DNA from: Verrucomicrobiota bacterium | GTDB taxonomy: Bacteria; Verrucomicrobiota; Verrucomicrobiia; Methylacidiphilales; Verrucolacustridaceae | Assembly (NCBI GenBank): GCA_010024525.1 | Contig: RGGS01000009.1 | Location: forward strand, 1 to 14,431 | DNA length: 14,431 nucleotides | Direction of reading: 5' to 3' | Part shown: positions 6,669-13,460 of the stretch, piece after piece | How the letters are laid out: each line of letters begins with the position of its first letter | Numbering within the stretch: position 1 is the stretch's first letter | The notes under the pieces: generated by a model | What the model saw: the letters and a program-made list of their open reading frames with translations, nothing else | Database searches by the model: none | What the model was told of the DNA's origin: nothing | Made by a program: the position numbers and the translations under genes

Positions 6669-8864
6669 ATGTCCACCGCATCCAAATGCCCTTTTTCCGG
6701 AAGCACCGGTGCCCGCACAGAACCCATCGCCCCATCCAACGACTCCTGGTGGCCCCATCGACTCAATCTCAAAATCCTCGGTCTCCATTCCGAGAAGACC
6801 AACCCCATGGGGAAGAACTTTAACTACGCCGAGGAGTTCAAAAAACTCGACCTGCCGGCCGTAAAAAAAGACCTCTATACCCTGATGACCAGCTCCCAAC
6901 CCTGGTGGCCGGCTGATTGGGGGCATTATGGTCCCTTCTTCATCCGGATGGCCTGGCACAGCGCCGGGACCTACCGGATTGCGGACGGGCGCGGAGGTGC
7001 AGGCACGGGAAATCAGCGCTTTGCCCCGATCAATAGCTGGCCCGACAACACCAACCTCGATAAGGCCCGCCGCCTCCTCTGGCCGGTCAAAAAGAAGTAC
7101 GGCAATAGACTCTCTTGGGCTGATCTTTTTATTCTGGCCGGAAACTGCGCCCTTGAGTCCATGGGCTTCAAAACCTTCGGCTTTGGCGGTGGGCGAGAAG
7201 ACATCTGGGAGCCCGAGGACGACATTTATTGGGGATCCGAAACCACCTGGCTTGGCGACAAGCGCTATACCGGCGACCGCGAGCTGGAACAGCCACTTGG
7301 CGCCGTTCAAATGGGTCTGATCTACGTCAACCCTGAAGGCCCAAATGGCAAACCTGACCCCGTGGCCTCCGGTCGTGATATCCGGGAAACCTTTGCCCGC
7401 ATGGCCATGAACGATGAGGAGACCGTCGCCCTCGTTGCAGGTGGACACACGTTCGGCAAATGCCACGGTGCGGGCGACCCTAAACTGGTCGGTCGTGAAC
7501 CGGAAGGTGCGCCCATGGAGGAAATGGGCCTCGGCTGGAAAAACTCCTTTGGCTCCGGCATGGGAGTTTGCACCACCACCAGCGGGATTGAGGGCGCCTG
7601 GAAACCGAATCCCACCAAATGGGACATGGGCTACTTCAACATGCTTCTGGGCTACGAGTGGGAACTGGTAAAGAGTCCGGCCGGAGCCTGGCAGTGGCTC
7701 GCCAAGGACGTGCAGGAAAAGGACATGATCCCCGACGCCCATGATTCCTCCAAAAAGCACCGCCCGATGATGACCACCGCCGACATGGCCCTGCGTATGG
7801 ACCCTATCTACGGACCGATTTCCAAGCGGTACCACCAGAATCCTCAACTCTTTGCCGATGCCTTTGCCCGAGCCTGGTTCAAACTCACCCACCGCGACAT
7901 GGGTCCCCGCTGCCGCTATCTCGGCCCCGAGGTCCCCAAGGAGATTCTCATCTGGCAAGATCCGGTCCCGCCCGTCGAACATAAGCTGATCGGTGAACAG
8001 GAAACTGCCGCCCTAAAAAAGAAGATTCTCGGTTCCGGCCTGCCACTGAATCAATGGGTGAAAGCGGCTTGGGCCTCCGCCTCCACCTTCCGTGGATCCG
8101 ACATGCGTGGCGGCGCCAACGGAGCCCGAATTCGTCTGGCCCCACAAAACACCTGGGAGGTCAATGAACCCCGGGAACTTTGCCAAGCCTTTCAAAAGCT
8201 CGAACCGATCCGGGCCGAGTTTAATGCTTCGGCCAAAGGCGGAATGCAGGTCTCCCTCGCCGACCTCGTCATCTTGGCAGGATGCGCTGCCGTGGAGGAA
8301 GCGGCCAAGAAGGCTGGTCACAGCATCAATGTCCCCTTCTCTCCGGGTCGCACGGATGCGACTCAGGAACAGACCGATGTGGCCTCGTTCTCCGTACTCG
8401 AACCCTTGGCCGACGGATTCCGAAACTACTCTCGCCAGGGTCTCAAAGCCCCCGCAGAGGAGTTGCTGATCGATAAAGCCCAACTAATGAAATTGACCGC
8501 CCCGGAAATGACCGCCTTAATCGGAGGTCTGCGGGTGCTCGACACCAACTTCGGCCACACCCAACACGGGGTCTTCACCGACAAACCAGGAACCCTCAGC
8601 AACGACTTTTTTGTCCACCTCACGGATATGAATATTCAATGGAAGCCTTCGGCTGTGGGCGGCCTTTACGAGGGGCATGACCGAAAAACGGGCAAAGTCA
8701 GGTGGACCGGCACCAGGGTGGATCTAGTGTTTGGCTCTAATTCAGAGCTTCGGGCTCTCTCCGAAGTCTACGCACAGGACGATGCCAAGGAGCGGTTTGT
8801 GAAGGATTTTATCGCAGCCTGGTCGAAAGTAATGAATCTCGATCGCTTCGACCTGAAGTCATAA
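6669..8864 (+). CDS. katG: Catalase-peroxidase KatG
   Basis: KatG is a heme enzyme that destroys H2O2 by catalase and peroxidase activity. The 731 residues match the usual length of about 720-740 and show both halves of the duplicated peroxidase fold. The distal site is Arg93-Trp96-His97 in IRMAWHSAGTYR. Tyr219 (LIYVNPEGPNGKPDP) and Met245 (ARMAMND) sit at the exact spacing from Trp96 needed for the Met-Tyr-Trp crosslink that gives catalase activity. The proximal ligand is His260 in GGHTFGK. The start at 6669 is supported by AGGAG ten bases upstream; this is one of the best ribosome sites in the window. The upstream neighbour genes could be an H2O2 source. A six-pair dyad (CGACCT 8849-8854, AGGTCG 8864-8869) spans the stop codon but lacks a good T run. 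Confidence 0.97.
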   Translation: MSTASKCPFSGSTGARTEPIAPSNDSWWPHRLNLKILGLHSEKTNPMGKNFNYAEEFKKLDLPAVKKDLYTLMTSSQPWWPADWGHYGPFFIRMAWHSAGTYRIADGRGGAGTGNQRFAPINSWPDNTNLDKARRLLWPVKKKYGNRLSWADLFILAGNCALESMGFKTFGFGGGREDIWEPEDDIYWGSETTWLGDKRYTGDRELEQPLGAVQMGLIYVNPEGPNGKPDPVASGRDIRETFARMAMNDEETVALVAGGHTFGKCHGAGDPKLVGREPEGAPMEEMGLGWKNSFGSGMGVCTTTSGIEGAWKPNPTKWDMGYFNMLLGYEWELVKSPAGAWQWLAKDVQEKDMIPDAHDSSKKHRPMMTTADMALRMDPIYGPISKRYHQNPQLFADAFARAWFKLTHRDMGPRCRYLGPEVPKEILIWQDPVPPVEHKLIGEQETAALKKKILGSGLPLNQWVKAAWASASTFRGSDMRGGANGARIRLAPQNTWEVNEPRELCQAFQKLEPIRAEFNASAKGGMQVSLADLVILAGCAAVEEAAKKAGHSINVPFSPGRTDATQEQTDVASFSVLEPLADGFRNYSRQGLKAPAEELLIDKAQLMKLTAPEMTALIGGLRVLDTNFGHTQHGVFTDKPGTLSNDFFVHLTDMNIQWKPSAVGGLYEGHDRKTGKVRWTGTRVDLVFGSNSELRALSEVYAQDDAKERFVKDFIAAWSKVMNLDRFDLKS

Positions 8865-9158
8865 GGTCGCCGTTTGATGCTGCCATCCCCAGAGCGGTGA
8901 CTTTCTCGGCAGGAAGGGAAACAGATGTTCGCTCAAGAAACGTTCCGTAAGGAATTGGGGTTCGCAATATGCACAGATCCAATTCGGATGGATCTTACCT
9001 CACAATCCTTGCACTTGGAGAAACCGCGACCTGGGACCTATGGCAAGGTCGAGTGGGACTTCAAAATAAACATAACCTGAACCAACCAGAATTTCGCCTC
9101 TAGCTTAATAGGCCGTGCACCATCCTCGCAGAAGCGAGTACCGTGAAATTGGAAAGGA
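8865..9158. other. Intergenic stretch of 294 bases between katG and the cytochrome gene
   Basis: I see no credible gene here. A minus-strand frame at 9038-9301 overlaps the cytochrome b562-like gene and looks like a shadow. One compact hairpin is present: CTCGC (9125-9129), loop AGAA, GCGAG (9134-9138), about 20 bases beyond the stop of the minus-strand gene. It could help end that transcript but has no T run. Confidence 0.5.
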
Positions 9159-9599
9159 TTAGTGTTCGTTACTCTCCGAACGATATTTCTGGTGGCCCTC
9201 ACGCTGTACTTGATTGATTTGACCCACAAGAGCTTTGGCCTCATCCCACTTGCCTGCTTCGATGGCCTTACCGAGCGAATCAACTTCATCCGCCAACTCA
9301 TCCATCTTGTTCCTGTAACCCTCTAAAAAAGACCCCTTTTGGTCTGCCGGGATATGAGAGGCTTTCTCAGGGTCCAAGGCTTTGGAGGCCTCGGTGGCTG
9401 ATTTTAAATCCGCCACCCACGCGAGGTACTTCTGCTTGTCGGCCTCAACCGGAGCCACCATGGCTTTCTTGAGCTCCCGAAAGCTTTTCCGCATCTGATT
9501 CATCTTCTTTTCCAAAGGACTGTCCGCATGAAGCTCTGGACATAGCGCGCAAAAGAGAAGCAAGGCACAGCTGGACAGAAATTGATAATTCAACTTCAT
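9159..9599 (-). CDS. Cytochrome b562-like periplasmic protein
   Basis: The 146-residue product begins with a signal peptide (MKLNYQFLSSCALLLFCALC, cleavage likely after LHA at 25). The mature part of about 120 residues is Lys/Glu-rich and helical, like the four-helix bundle of soluble cytochrome b562. The C-terminal motif EGHQKYR matches the heme-ligand end of E. coli cytochrome b562 (His102, Arg106), here His136 and Arg140. Near the mature N-terminus LEKKM places Met33 where the E. coli Met7 ligand sits. Both axial ligands therefore seem kept, suggesting a periplasmic b-type heme electron carrier, though heme-free members of this family exist. There is no Shine-Dalgarno before the ATG at 9599. 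It stands alone on its strand, between katG and the tRNA gene. Confidence 0.75.
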   Translation of the reverse strand: MKLNYQFLSSCALLLFCALCPELHADSPLEKKMNQMRKSFRELKKAMVAPVEADKQKYLAWVADLKSATEASKALDPEKASHIPADQKGSFLEGYRNKMDELADEVDSLGKAIEAGKWDEAKALVGQINQVQREGHQKYRSESNEH

Positions 9600-9760
9600 A
9601 GGAATGGGTATGCCAAAGATTGGCCCCGTTGACTAGGAGTTATATTTTTTACGAATACGGTCTGAATTCTTCACGATGGATCAAGGATAAGGCACTGGAA
9701 TTCTGCCCCCAGTTGACCAACCCCTTCAACATTTTTGCCCCCCCCGAATATGAAAGACTT

Positions 9761-9788
9761 ACCCCGTCCTCGCAGATTCGGACGGGGT
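9761..9788 (-). terminator. Inverted repeat that includes the tRNA 3' end
   Basis: ACCCCGTCC (9761-9769) and GGACGGGGT (9780-9788) form a perfect nine-base inverted repeat around ten bases. On the minus strand the first arm met by polymerase is the 3' acceptor strand of tRNA-Ser, and the second arm lies just beyond the mature end. It could work as a terminator or processing hairpin, although only a weak T stretch (AAGTCTTTC) follows. It could instead be a leftover of a partly duplicated tRNA end. Confidence 0.4.
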
Positions 9789-9865
9789 GGGATTTGAACC
9801 CACGGTAGGGTTTCCCCTACTCCTGATTTCGAGTCAGGTACATTAAACCGCTCTGCCACCCGTCC
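9779..9865 (-). tRNA. tRNA-Ser (anticodon CGA)
   Basis: The 87-base minus-strand gene folds as a class II tRNA. The acceptor is GGACGGG paired with CCCGTCC and the discriminator is G (9779), as expected for serine. The D arm is GCAGAGCGGTTTAATGT. The anticodon stem CTGA/TCAG encloses a loop with CGA at 9829-9831, which reads UCG. The long variable arm TAGGG/CCCTA is typical of Ser. The T arm is GTGGG TTCAAAT CCCAC. CCA is not encoded; the bases after the discriminator are AAT, so the CCA end must be added enzymatically. Confidence 0.97.
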
Positions 9866-9872
9866 AGATTTG

Positions 9873-9900
9873 AGCATAGGCTGGCTAAAGCATCGCTCAA
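9873..9900 (-). promoter_or_regulatory. Likely promoter of tRNA-Ser
   Basis: On the minus strand TTGAGC (complement of 9895-9900) and TATGCT (complement of 9873-9878) are 16 bases apart. The -10 element ends seven bases before the mature tRNA 5' end at 9865, which would give a very short leader. Four of six bases match in each element. Confidence 0.5.
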
Positions 9901-9910
9901 GCTTGGGCAT

Positions 9911-9939
9911 TTGACCTCAATATGATTCTGGCCTTTAAT
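9911..9939 (+). promoter_or_regulatory. Strong sigma-70 type promoter, possibly giving a leaderless mRNA
   Basis: TTGACC (9911-9916) and TTTAAT (9934-9939) each match five of six consensus bases and are 17 bases apart, the ideal spacing. The expected start point, about seven bases past the -10 element, falls at or next to the ATG at 9947. It probably drives the small gene and perhaps the STAS/kinase genes beyond it. It is back to back with the tRNA-Ser promoter. Confidence 0.6.
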
Positions 9940-9946
9940 CGAACTC

Positions 9947-10135
9947 ATGTCCGATCCCCTGTCACATGTAAATCTTCCTGCCTCCGGCATTACCACCCAC
10001 TTTACGGACGAAGCCCGGGCTGCCTTGGCGGGGTATGGTGAGTATGGGGGGATGCTGCTCATAGGCCTCGCCACGATCCTCAGTCGCCGACTTAGGGAAA
10101 TGAACAAAAAATACGTCGACGCCGCGCGCGTCTGA
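9947..10135 (+). CDS. Small protein with one predicted membrane segment (62 aa)
   Basis: The 62-residue product has a polar N-terminal half, a hydrophobic run at about 34-45 (YGGMLLIGLATILS) and a basic C-terminal end (RRLREMNKKYVDAARV). The hydrophobic run is short, so it may be a membrane anchor or an amphipathic helix. There is no Shine-Dalgarno before the ATG, but a near-consensus promoter ends seven bases upstream, which suggests a leaderless transcript. That promoter is the main reason to believe the gene. It lies 71 bases before the tandem-STAS gene on the same strand. No family is recognised, and a longer minus-strand frame over the same bases runs through the tRNA and is unlikely. 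Confidence 0.45.
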   Translation: MSDPLSHVNLPASGITTHFTDEARAALAGYGEYGGMLLIGLATILSRRLREMNKKYVDAARV

Positions 10136-10206
10136 CCCATTGTGCCACGGTCGGAGCCCGGGAACACGGGATTGCTCAACAGGGTGCTCTCGGCCAATCT
10201 ATCTTT

Positions 10207-10821
10207 ATGGATCTGATGCAAGCCAAGAGGGATGGGTCCGGCACGGTGATCACCTTTGTGGGTCGGTTGGACACGGTTGCCAGCCAGCAGCTCAAAGCCC
10301 CCATTCGCGCGGAGCTAGACCGTCAACCGACCAACTTAACCCTGAATTTCCGCGATGTGACATATATTGGTTCCGCGGTTCTTCGCCTAATCTTTGAGGC
10401 GGCCCGCGAACTCCAGAGACGAAACGGAACATTTCGCGTCATGGAATGCAGCCCCGACATCCGTCGGGTTTTTGCCCTCACCGGGATGGATCATCTCGTC
10501 GACGGAAGCTCCACTCCTCCCGTGACCCACGAGACCAAGGACGGAACTTTGCGGATTTTTATCCAAGGGCGGATGGACGCCGTGCGAGTGGGCGAAGTTC
10601 GCGACTCCGTCCGCAAACTGGTCGCAGCCCACCGCGGTCCCGTCCGTTTCGATATCACTGCTGTCCCGTATGCCGCCTCCGCTTTCGTGCATCTTTGCAT
10701 CGATGCGAGCAAGACCGCCAAGGCCTCGGGAAACAACTTTGGACTGGAACGGGTGGTTCCTGAAGTGGCTCAGGTTTTCCGTCTGGCCGGCCTCCAGTCT
10801 CTCCTGCTCTCTTCCATATGA
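10207..10821 (+). CDS. Tandem STAS-domain protein (anti-sigma antagonist type)
   Basis: The 204 residues contain two STAS domains in one chain, the fold of anti-anti-sigma factors such as SpoIIAA and RsbV. STAS1 covers about 11-100: VITFVGRLDT, then YIGSAVLR with Ser56 at the phosphorylation position, then VFALTGMDHLV. STAS2 covers about 112-204: LRIFIQGRMDA, then YAASAFVHL with Ser158, then VFRLAGLQSLLL. Both keep the serine that a partner kinase would phosphorylate, although STAS2 is more divergent. The stop overlaps the start of the kinase gene (ATGA at 10818-10821), so translation is probably coupled and the two proteins likely bind each other. There is no Shine-Dalgarno before the ATG at 10207; a second ATG three codons later is possible. 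Confidence 0.85.
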   Translation: MDLMQAKRDGSGTVITFVGRLDTVASQQLKAPIRAELDRQPTNLTLNFRDVTYIGSAVLRLIFEAARELQRRNGTFRVMECSPDIRRVFALTGMDHLVDGSSTPPVTHETKDGTLRIFIQGRMDAVRVGEVRDSVRKLVAAHRGPVRFDITAVPYAASAFVHLCIDASKTAKASGNNFGLERVVPEVAQVFRLAGLQSLLLSSI

Positions 10822-11255
10822 AGAATCCTGAAGTCCGCGTGACCGTCAAAAACCGGATTGAAGATCTCCTTCGGGTAAACTCGGTTTTCGAGAGTTTCGC
10901 CACCCAGCATGAAATTGGGGGTCGTTTACGGTATCACCTGTTGGTCTCGATTGAGGAAATTCTGACTAACATCATCAAGTATGGTTTTGATGAGGAGGGG
11001 GTTCATCCGATCCACATCACCTTCCGTCACAGTCATGGCCAGATTGAAATGGAGTTCGAGGATCGGGGTCGTGAATTCAACCCACTGGAAATAAGCGAAC
11101 CAGACCTGGAAAGCCCTATTGAAAACCGTCAGCTTGGCGGCTTAGGAATTCACTTGGTGAGGCAAATGATGGACGAGGCCAAATACCGAAGAGAAGGCGA
11201 CCGAAATATCCTTATGCTCCGCAAGGCCAAAACCACCCCTTCAACCGCAGCGTAA
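10818..11255 (+). CDS. RsbW-like serine kinase / anti-sigma factor
   Basis: This 145-residue protein is a GHKL-type ATPase of the RsbW/SpoIIAB class, cytoplasmic kinases that phosphorylate STAS antagonists and, when free, bind a sigma factor or another target. The N box is SIEEILTNIIKYGF with Glu47 and Asn51, the G1 box is FEDRGREFNP with Asp82, and the G2 box is GGLGIHLVRQMMDEAKYRR (107-125). The length is normal for the class. The ATG overlaps the stop of the tandem-STAS gene. Neither a cognate sigma factor nor a PP2C phosphatase is in the window, so the output could be transcription or another partner-switching process. Confidence 0.88.
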   Translation: MKNPEVRVTVKNRIEDLLRVNSVFESFATQHEIGGRLRYHLLVSIEEILTNIIKYGFDEEGVHPIHITFRHSHGQIEMEFEDRGREFNPLEISEPDLESPIENRQLGGLGIHLVRQMMDEAKYRREGDRNILMLRKAKTTPSTAA

Positions 11256-11291
11256 ACCGTTCTCGTCCGACCCTGAAGGCGTAAAAGGATG

Positions 11292-11309
11292 CCCCAACCG
11301 GGGTTATTT
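11292..11309. terminator. Possible terminator between convergent genes
   Basis: CCCC (11292-11295), loop AACC and GGGG (11300-11303) form a short GC hairpin followed on the plus strand by TTATTT. It overlaps the stop codon of the minus-strand STAS gene. The four-pair stem is weak. Confidence 0.3.
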
Positions 11310-11636
11310 CAGCGCGTCCGCGCGTGAGGAGTGGATGGTAAACAACGCAGAAAAACCGCTGATATCAAAGACTTCCTTCACATGGGGCTGCAATGCTGCC
11401 AAGGAGATCACCCCACCGGCTGCCTTCATCTTCTTTACGGCCAACAAGAGAGAACGAAGCCCGGCGCTGCTAATAAAATCCAGCGAGGCGCAGTCCAACA
11501 CCAGTTTCTTCTCCCCTTTGTCAATCACACCAATTAAAGCCTGCTCCACTCCCGGCGCACTGGTCGCGTCCACTTTCCCCTGAAGTTGCACCACCGTTCC
11601 GTTGCCTTCCTTGTTGGTGTGAATTTGTACGCTCAT
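11304..11636 (-). CDS. Single STAS-domain anti-sigma factor antagonist
   Basis: The 110-residue protein is a near-minimal STAS domain like RsbV/SpoIIAA. GTVVQLQGKVDATSAPGVEQ forms the first strands, LDFISSAGLRSLLLAVKKM carries Ser57 at the phosphorylation site, and VKEVFDISGF is the usual end. Phosphorylation would be done by an RsbW-type kinase, for which the adjacent convergent gene is an obvious candidate. The ATG at 11636 fits the family start. In-frame starts at 11666 (ATG) and 11699 (GTG) add an N-terminus with no family match, although none of the three has a good Shine-Dalgarno. It is divergent from apt. Confidence 0.87.
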   Translation of the reverse strand: MSVQIHTNKEGNGTVVQLQGKVDATSAPGVEQALIGVIDKGEKKLVLDCASLDFISSAGLRSLLLAVKKMKAAGGVISLAALQPHVKEVFDISGFSALFTIHSSRADALK

Positions 11637-11732
11637 GGAAAAAGAATTGCCGACAGTTAACCCCATGTCGAGCAGGATTCCCTCGACATAAACTTGCACC
11701 CCACATGGGGATTGACGATCCTAGCCCCCATC

Positions 11733-12269
11733 ATGAAACCCGACCCACTTGCGGATCATATCCGCACCGTCCCTGATTATCCCAAAAAAGGAATTCTTTT
11801 CCGTGACATCACCCCACTCCTCGGCAACGCCCAGGCCTTGACCGAGGCCTGCCGCCGGATGGCAGAACCTTTCCAAACCTCCCCTCCCTTGTTTGTGGCA
11901 GGCATCGAGGCACGGGGTTTCATCCTCGGGGGGATTGTGGCGCAAATCCTTGGCGCAGGCTTTATCCCCGTGAGGAAACCAGGAAAACTGCCTGCCAAAT
12001 CAGTAAGTCGCGAGTACGCACTGGAGTATGGTTCCGGCACCCTCGAACTCCACCAGGACTGTGTGAAGAAGGGCCAGCGGGTGTTGCTGGTGGATGATTT
12101 GATCGCGACCGGAGGTTCGGCAGAGGCGGCCGTGCTTCTCCTCCGCTCCCTGGGGGCCGTGGTAGAGTCAGGATCCTTCCTGGTGGATTTGCCTGATCTC
12201 GGCGGACGCCAACGCCTCGAAAAGATCGGACTGAAAGTCCACTGCCTTTTGGAATATCCGGGAGAGTGA
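11733..12269 (+). CDS. apt: Adenine phosphoribosyltransferase
   Basis: Apt salvages adenine by joining it to PRPP, forming AMP and pyrophosphate in the cytoplasm. The 178 residues fit the family length. Diagnostic parts are the N-terminal DYPKKGILFRDITPLL (15-30), AGIEARGFILG (57-66), the flexible-loop motif RKPGKLP (81-87) and the PRPP-binding loop VLLVDDLIATGGSAEAA (117-133). The ATG at 11733 matches the family start; the upstream ATG at 11694 adds 13 residues unlike Apt. There is no visible Shine-Dalgarno. The stop overlaps the GTG of the aldo/keto reductase gene, so the two are co-translated although their functions look unrelated. Confidence 0.95.
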   Translation: MKPDPLADHIRTVPDYPKKGILFRDITPLLGNAQALTEACRRMAEPFQTSPPLFVAGIEARGFILGGIVAQILGAGFIPVRKPGKLPAKSVSREYALEYGSGTLELHQDCVKKGQRVLLVDDLIATGGSAEAAVLLLRSLGAVVESGSFLVDLPDLGGRQRLEKIGLKVHCLLEYPGE

Positions 12270-13453
12270 TACCTACCAGACGCTTTGGCCGTACCGGCTT
12301 GCCGATGCCGGTACTCACCTGCGGTGGAATGCGATTTCAGCACCGCTGGGATGAGGATCCTCCCAAACCCATCCCGGCGGAGAACCAGACCAATTTGGAA
12401 AAAACCATCCACCGGGCTCTTGAGCTTGGCATCCGCCACATTGAAACGGCCAGGGGTTATGGAACTTCCGAAGCCCAACTGAGTCCAGTTCTCCAAAAAA
12501 TCCCCAGGGATCGATTCATCCTGCAGACCAAAGTCGCACCCCAGTCTACCCCGAATGAGTTTGAGAAGGTTTTCCAAACCTCCCTCTCCCGGCTTGGCCT
12601 TCCCTGGGTCGACCTCTTCTCCCTTCACGGGATCAACGACCGAGAGACCATGGAATGGTCCCTGCGTCCAGGCGGGTGTCTGGACCGGGCACGCGAATGG
12701 CAAAAAAAGGGATTGTGCCGCTGGGTCGGCTTCTCCACCCACGGATCCCCCGAGCTGGTCGAGGAACTGGTTTCCAGCGGACGTTTCGATTACGTCAATC
12801 TGCACTGGTACTACATTTTTCAGGAACACACCCGGTCCCTTGCGGCGGCCCAAAAGAACGACATGGGCGTATTTATCATCAGCCCCAATGACAAGGGTGG
12901 AATGTTGTATAAACCACCCCCTCTCCTTCGCACCCTTACCGATCCCCTGAGCCCGATGACCTTCAATATACTCTTCTGCCTAAGAAATCCCCTGATTCAC
13001 ACGCTCTCGATTGGGGCCGCCCGACCGACCGACTTCGACGAACACGTGCGCGCCACCCAACAACTCAACCAAGTTGATCAGATCCTCCCATCCATCGAGA
13101 AAAAGCTACAGGCCCGATGGGAGGAGGCTCTACCACCGAAATGGAGAAGCAGTTGGGATCAAGGTCTGCCGCACTGGTCGCAGTGCCCCAAAGAGGCAAA
13201 CTTCCGTGAAATTCTAAGGCTCCACAACCTGGCCATCGCCTACGACCTCGAGGACTATGCCAGAATGAGATACAACCTGCTTGGCCAAGGGGGACACTGG
13301 TTTCCCGGCCAACCTCTTGGATCCCTCACGGCGGAGCAAGTGCGCCCCTTCTTGTCTCGTTGCCCCGACCCTGAGTTCACCCTGGCCCGTCTATTTGCCG
13401 CCCGGGACTTGCTTGCCGGCGAGAAAGTGAAACGCCTGAGCCGGTCAGACTGA
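12266..13453 (+). CDS. Aldo/keto reductase-family protein with extra C-terminal domain
   Basis: The first 280 or so residues are an aldo/keto reductase barrel, NADPH-dependent enzymes acting on carbonyl compounds. The tetrad positions are Glu60 and Tyr65 in HIETARGYG, Lys89 in LQTKVAP and His121 in FSLHGIND; most family members have Asp where Glu60 sits. The C-terminal 110 residues (LPPKW, GLPHWSQCP, AYDLEDYARMRYNLLGQGGH) resemble the helical tail of COG1453-type oxidoreductases. That group often has a ferredoxin-like cysteine cluster, absent here. The GTG start at 12266 overlaps the apt stop (GTGA) and has GGGAGA just upstream, so coupling to apt is likely. The substrate is unknown. It converges with the TrmB-like gene with only seven bases between the stops. 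Confidence 0.85.
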   Translation: MIPTRRFGRTGLPMPVLTCGGMRFQHRWDEDPPKPIPAENQTNLEKTIHRALELGIRHIETARGYGTSEAQLSPVLQKIPRDRFILQTKVAPQSTPNEFEKVFQTSLSRLGLPWVDLFSLHGINDRETMEWSLRPGGCLDRAREWQKKGLCRWVGFSTHGSPELVEELVSSGRFDYVNLHWYYIFQEHTRSLAAAQKNDMGVFIISPNDKGGMLYKPPPLLRTLTDPLSPMTFNILFCLRNPLIHTLSIGAARPTDFDEHVRATQQLNQVDQILPSIEKKLQARWEEALPPKWRSSWDQGLPHWSQCPKEANFREILRLHNLAIAYDLEDYARMRYNLLGQGGHWFPGQPLGSLTAEQVRPFLSRCPDPEFTLARLFAARDLLAGEKVKRLSRSD

Positions 13454-13460
13454 CCCCCCT

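Noticed and set aside
6540..7982. Minus-strand frame of 480 codons opposite katG
   Set aside because: It is a by-product of codon bias in the GC-rich katG gene and has no family signature, whereas KatG is certain.
9038..9301. Minus-strand frame of 87 codons after katG
   Set aside because: It overlaps the cytochrome b562-like gene on the same strand in another frame and has no recognisable features.
10157..10170. CCCG/CGGG hairpin before the tandem-STAS gene
   Set aside because: A four-pair stem with no T run or known regulatory motif; too weak to call a terminator or riboswitch.
9817..10221. Minus-strand frame of 134 codons
   Set aside because: It runs through most of tRNA-Ser and its promoter, has no recognisable motifs, and covers the plus-strand small gene with its better promoter.
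11777..12853. Minus-strand frame of 358 codons opposite apt and the aldo/keto reductase gene
   Set aside because: It is antisense to two well-supported genes and its composition shows no domain.
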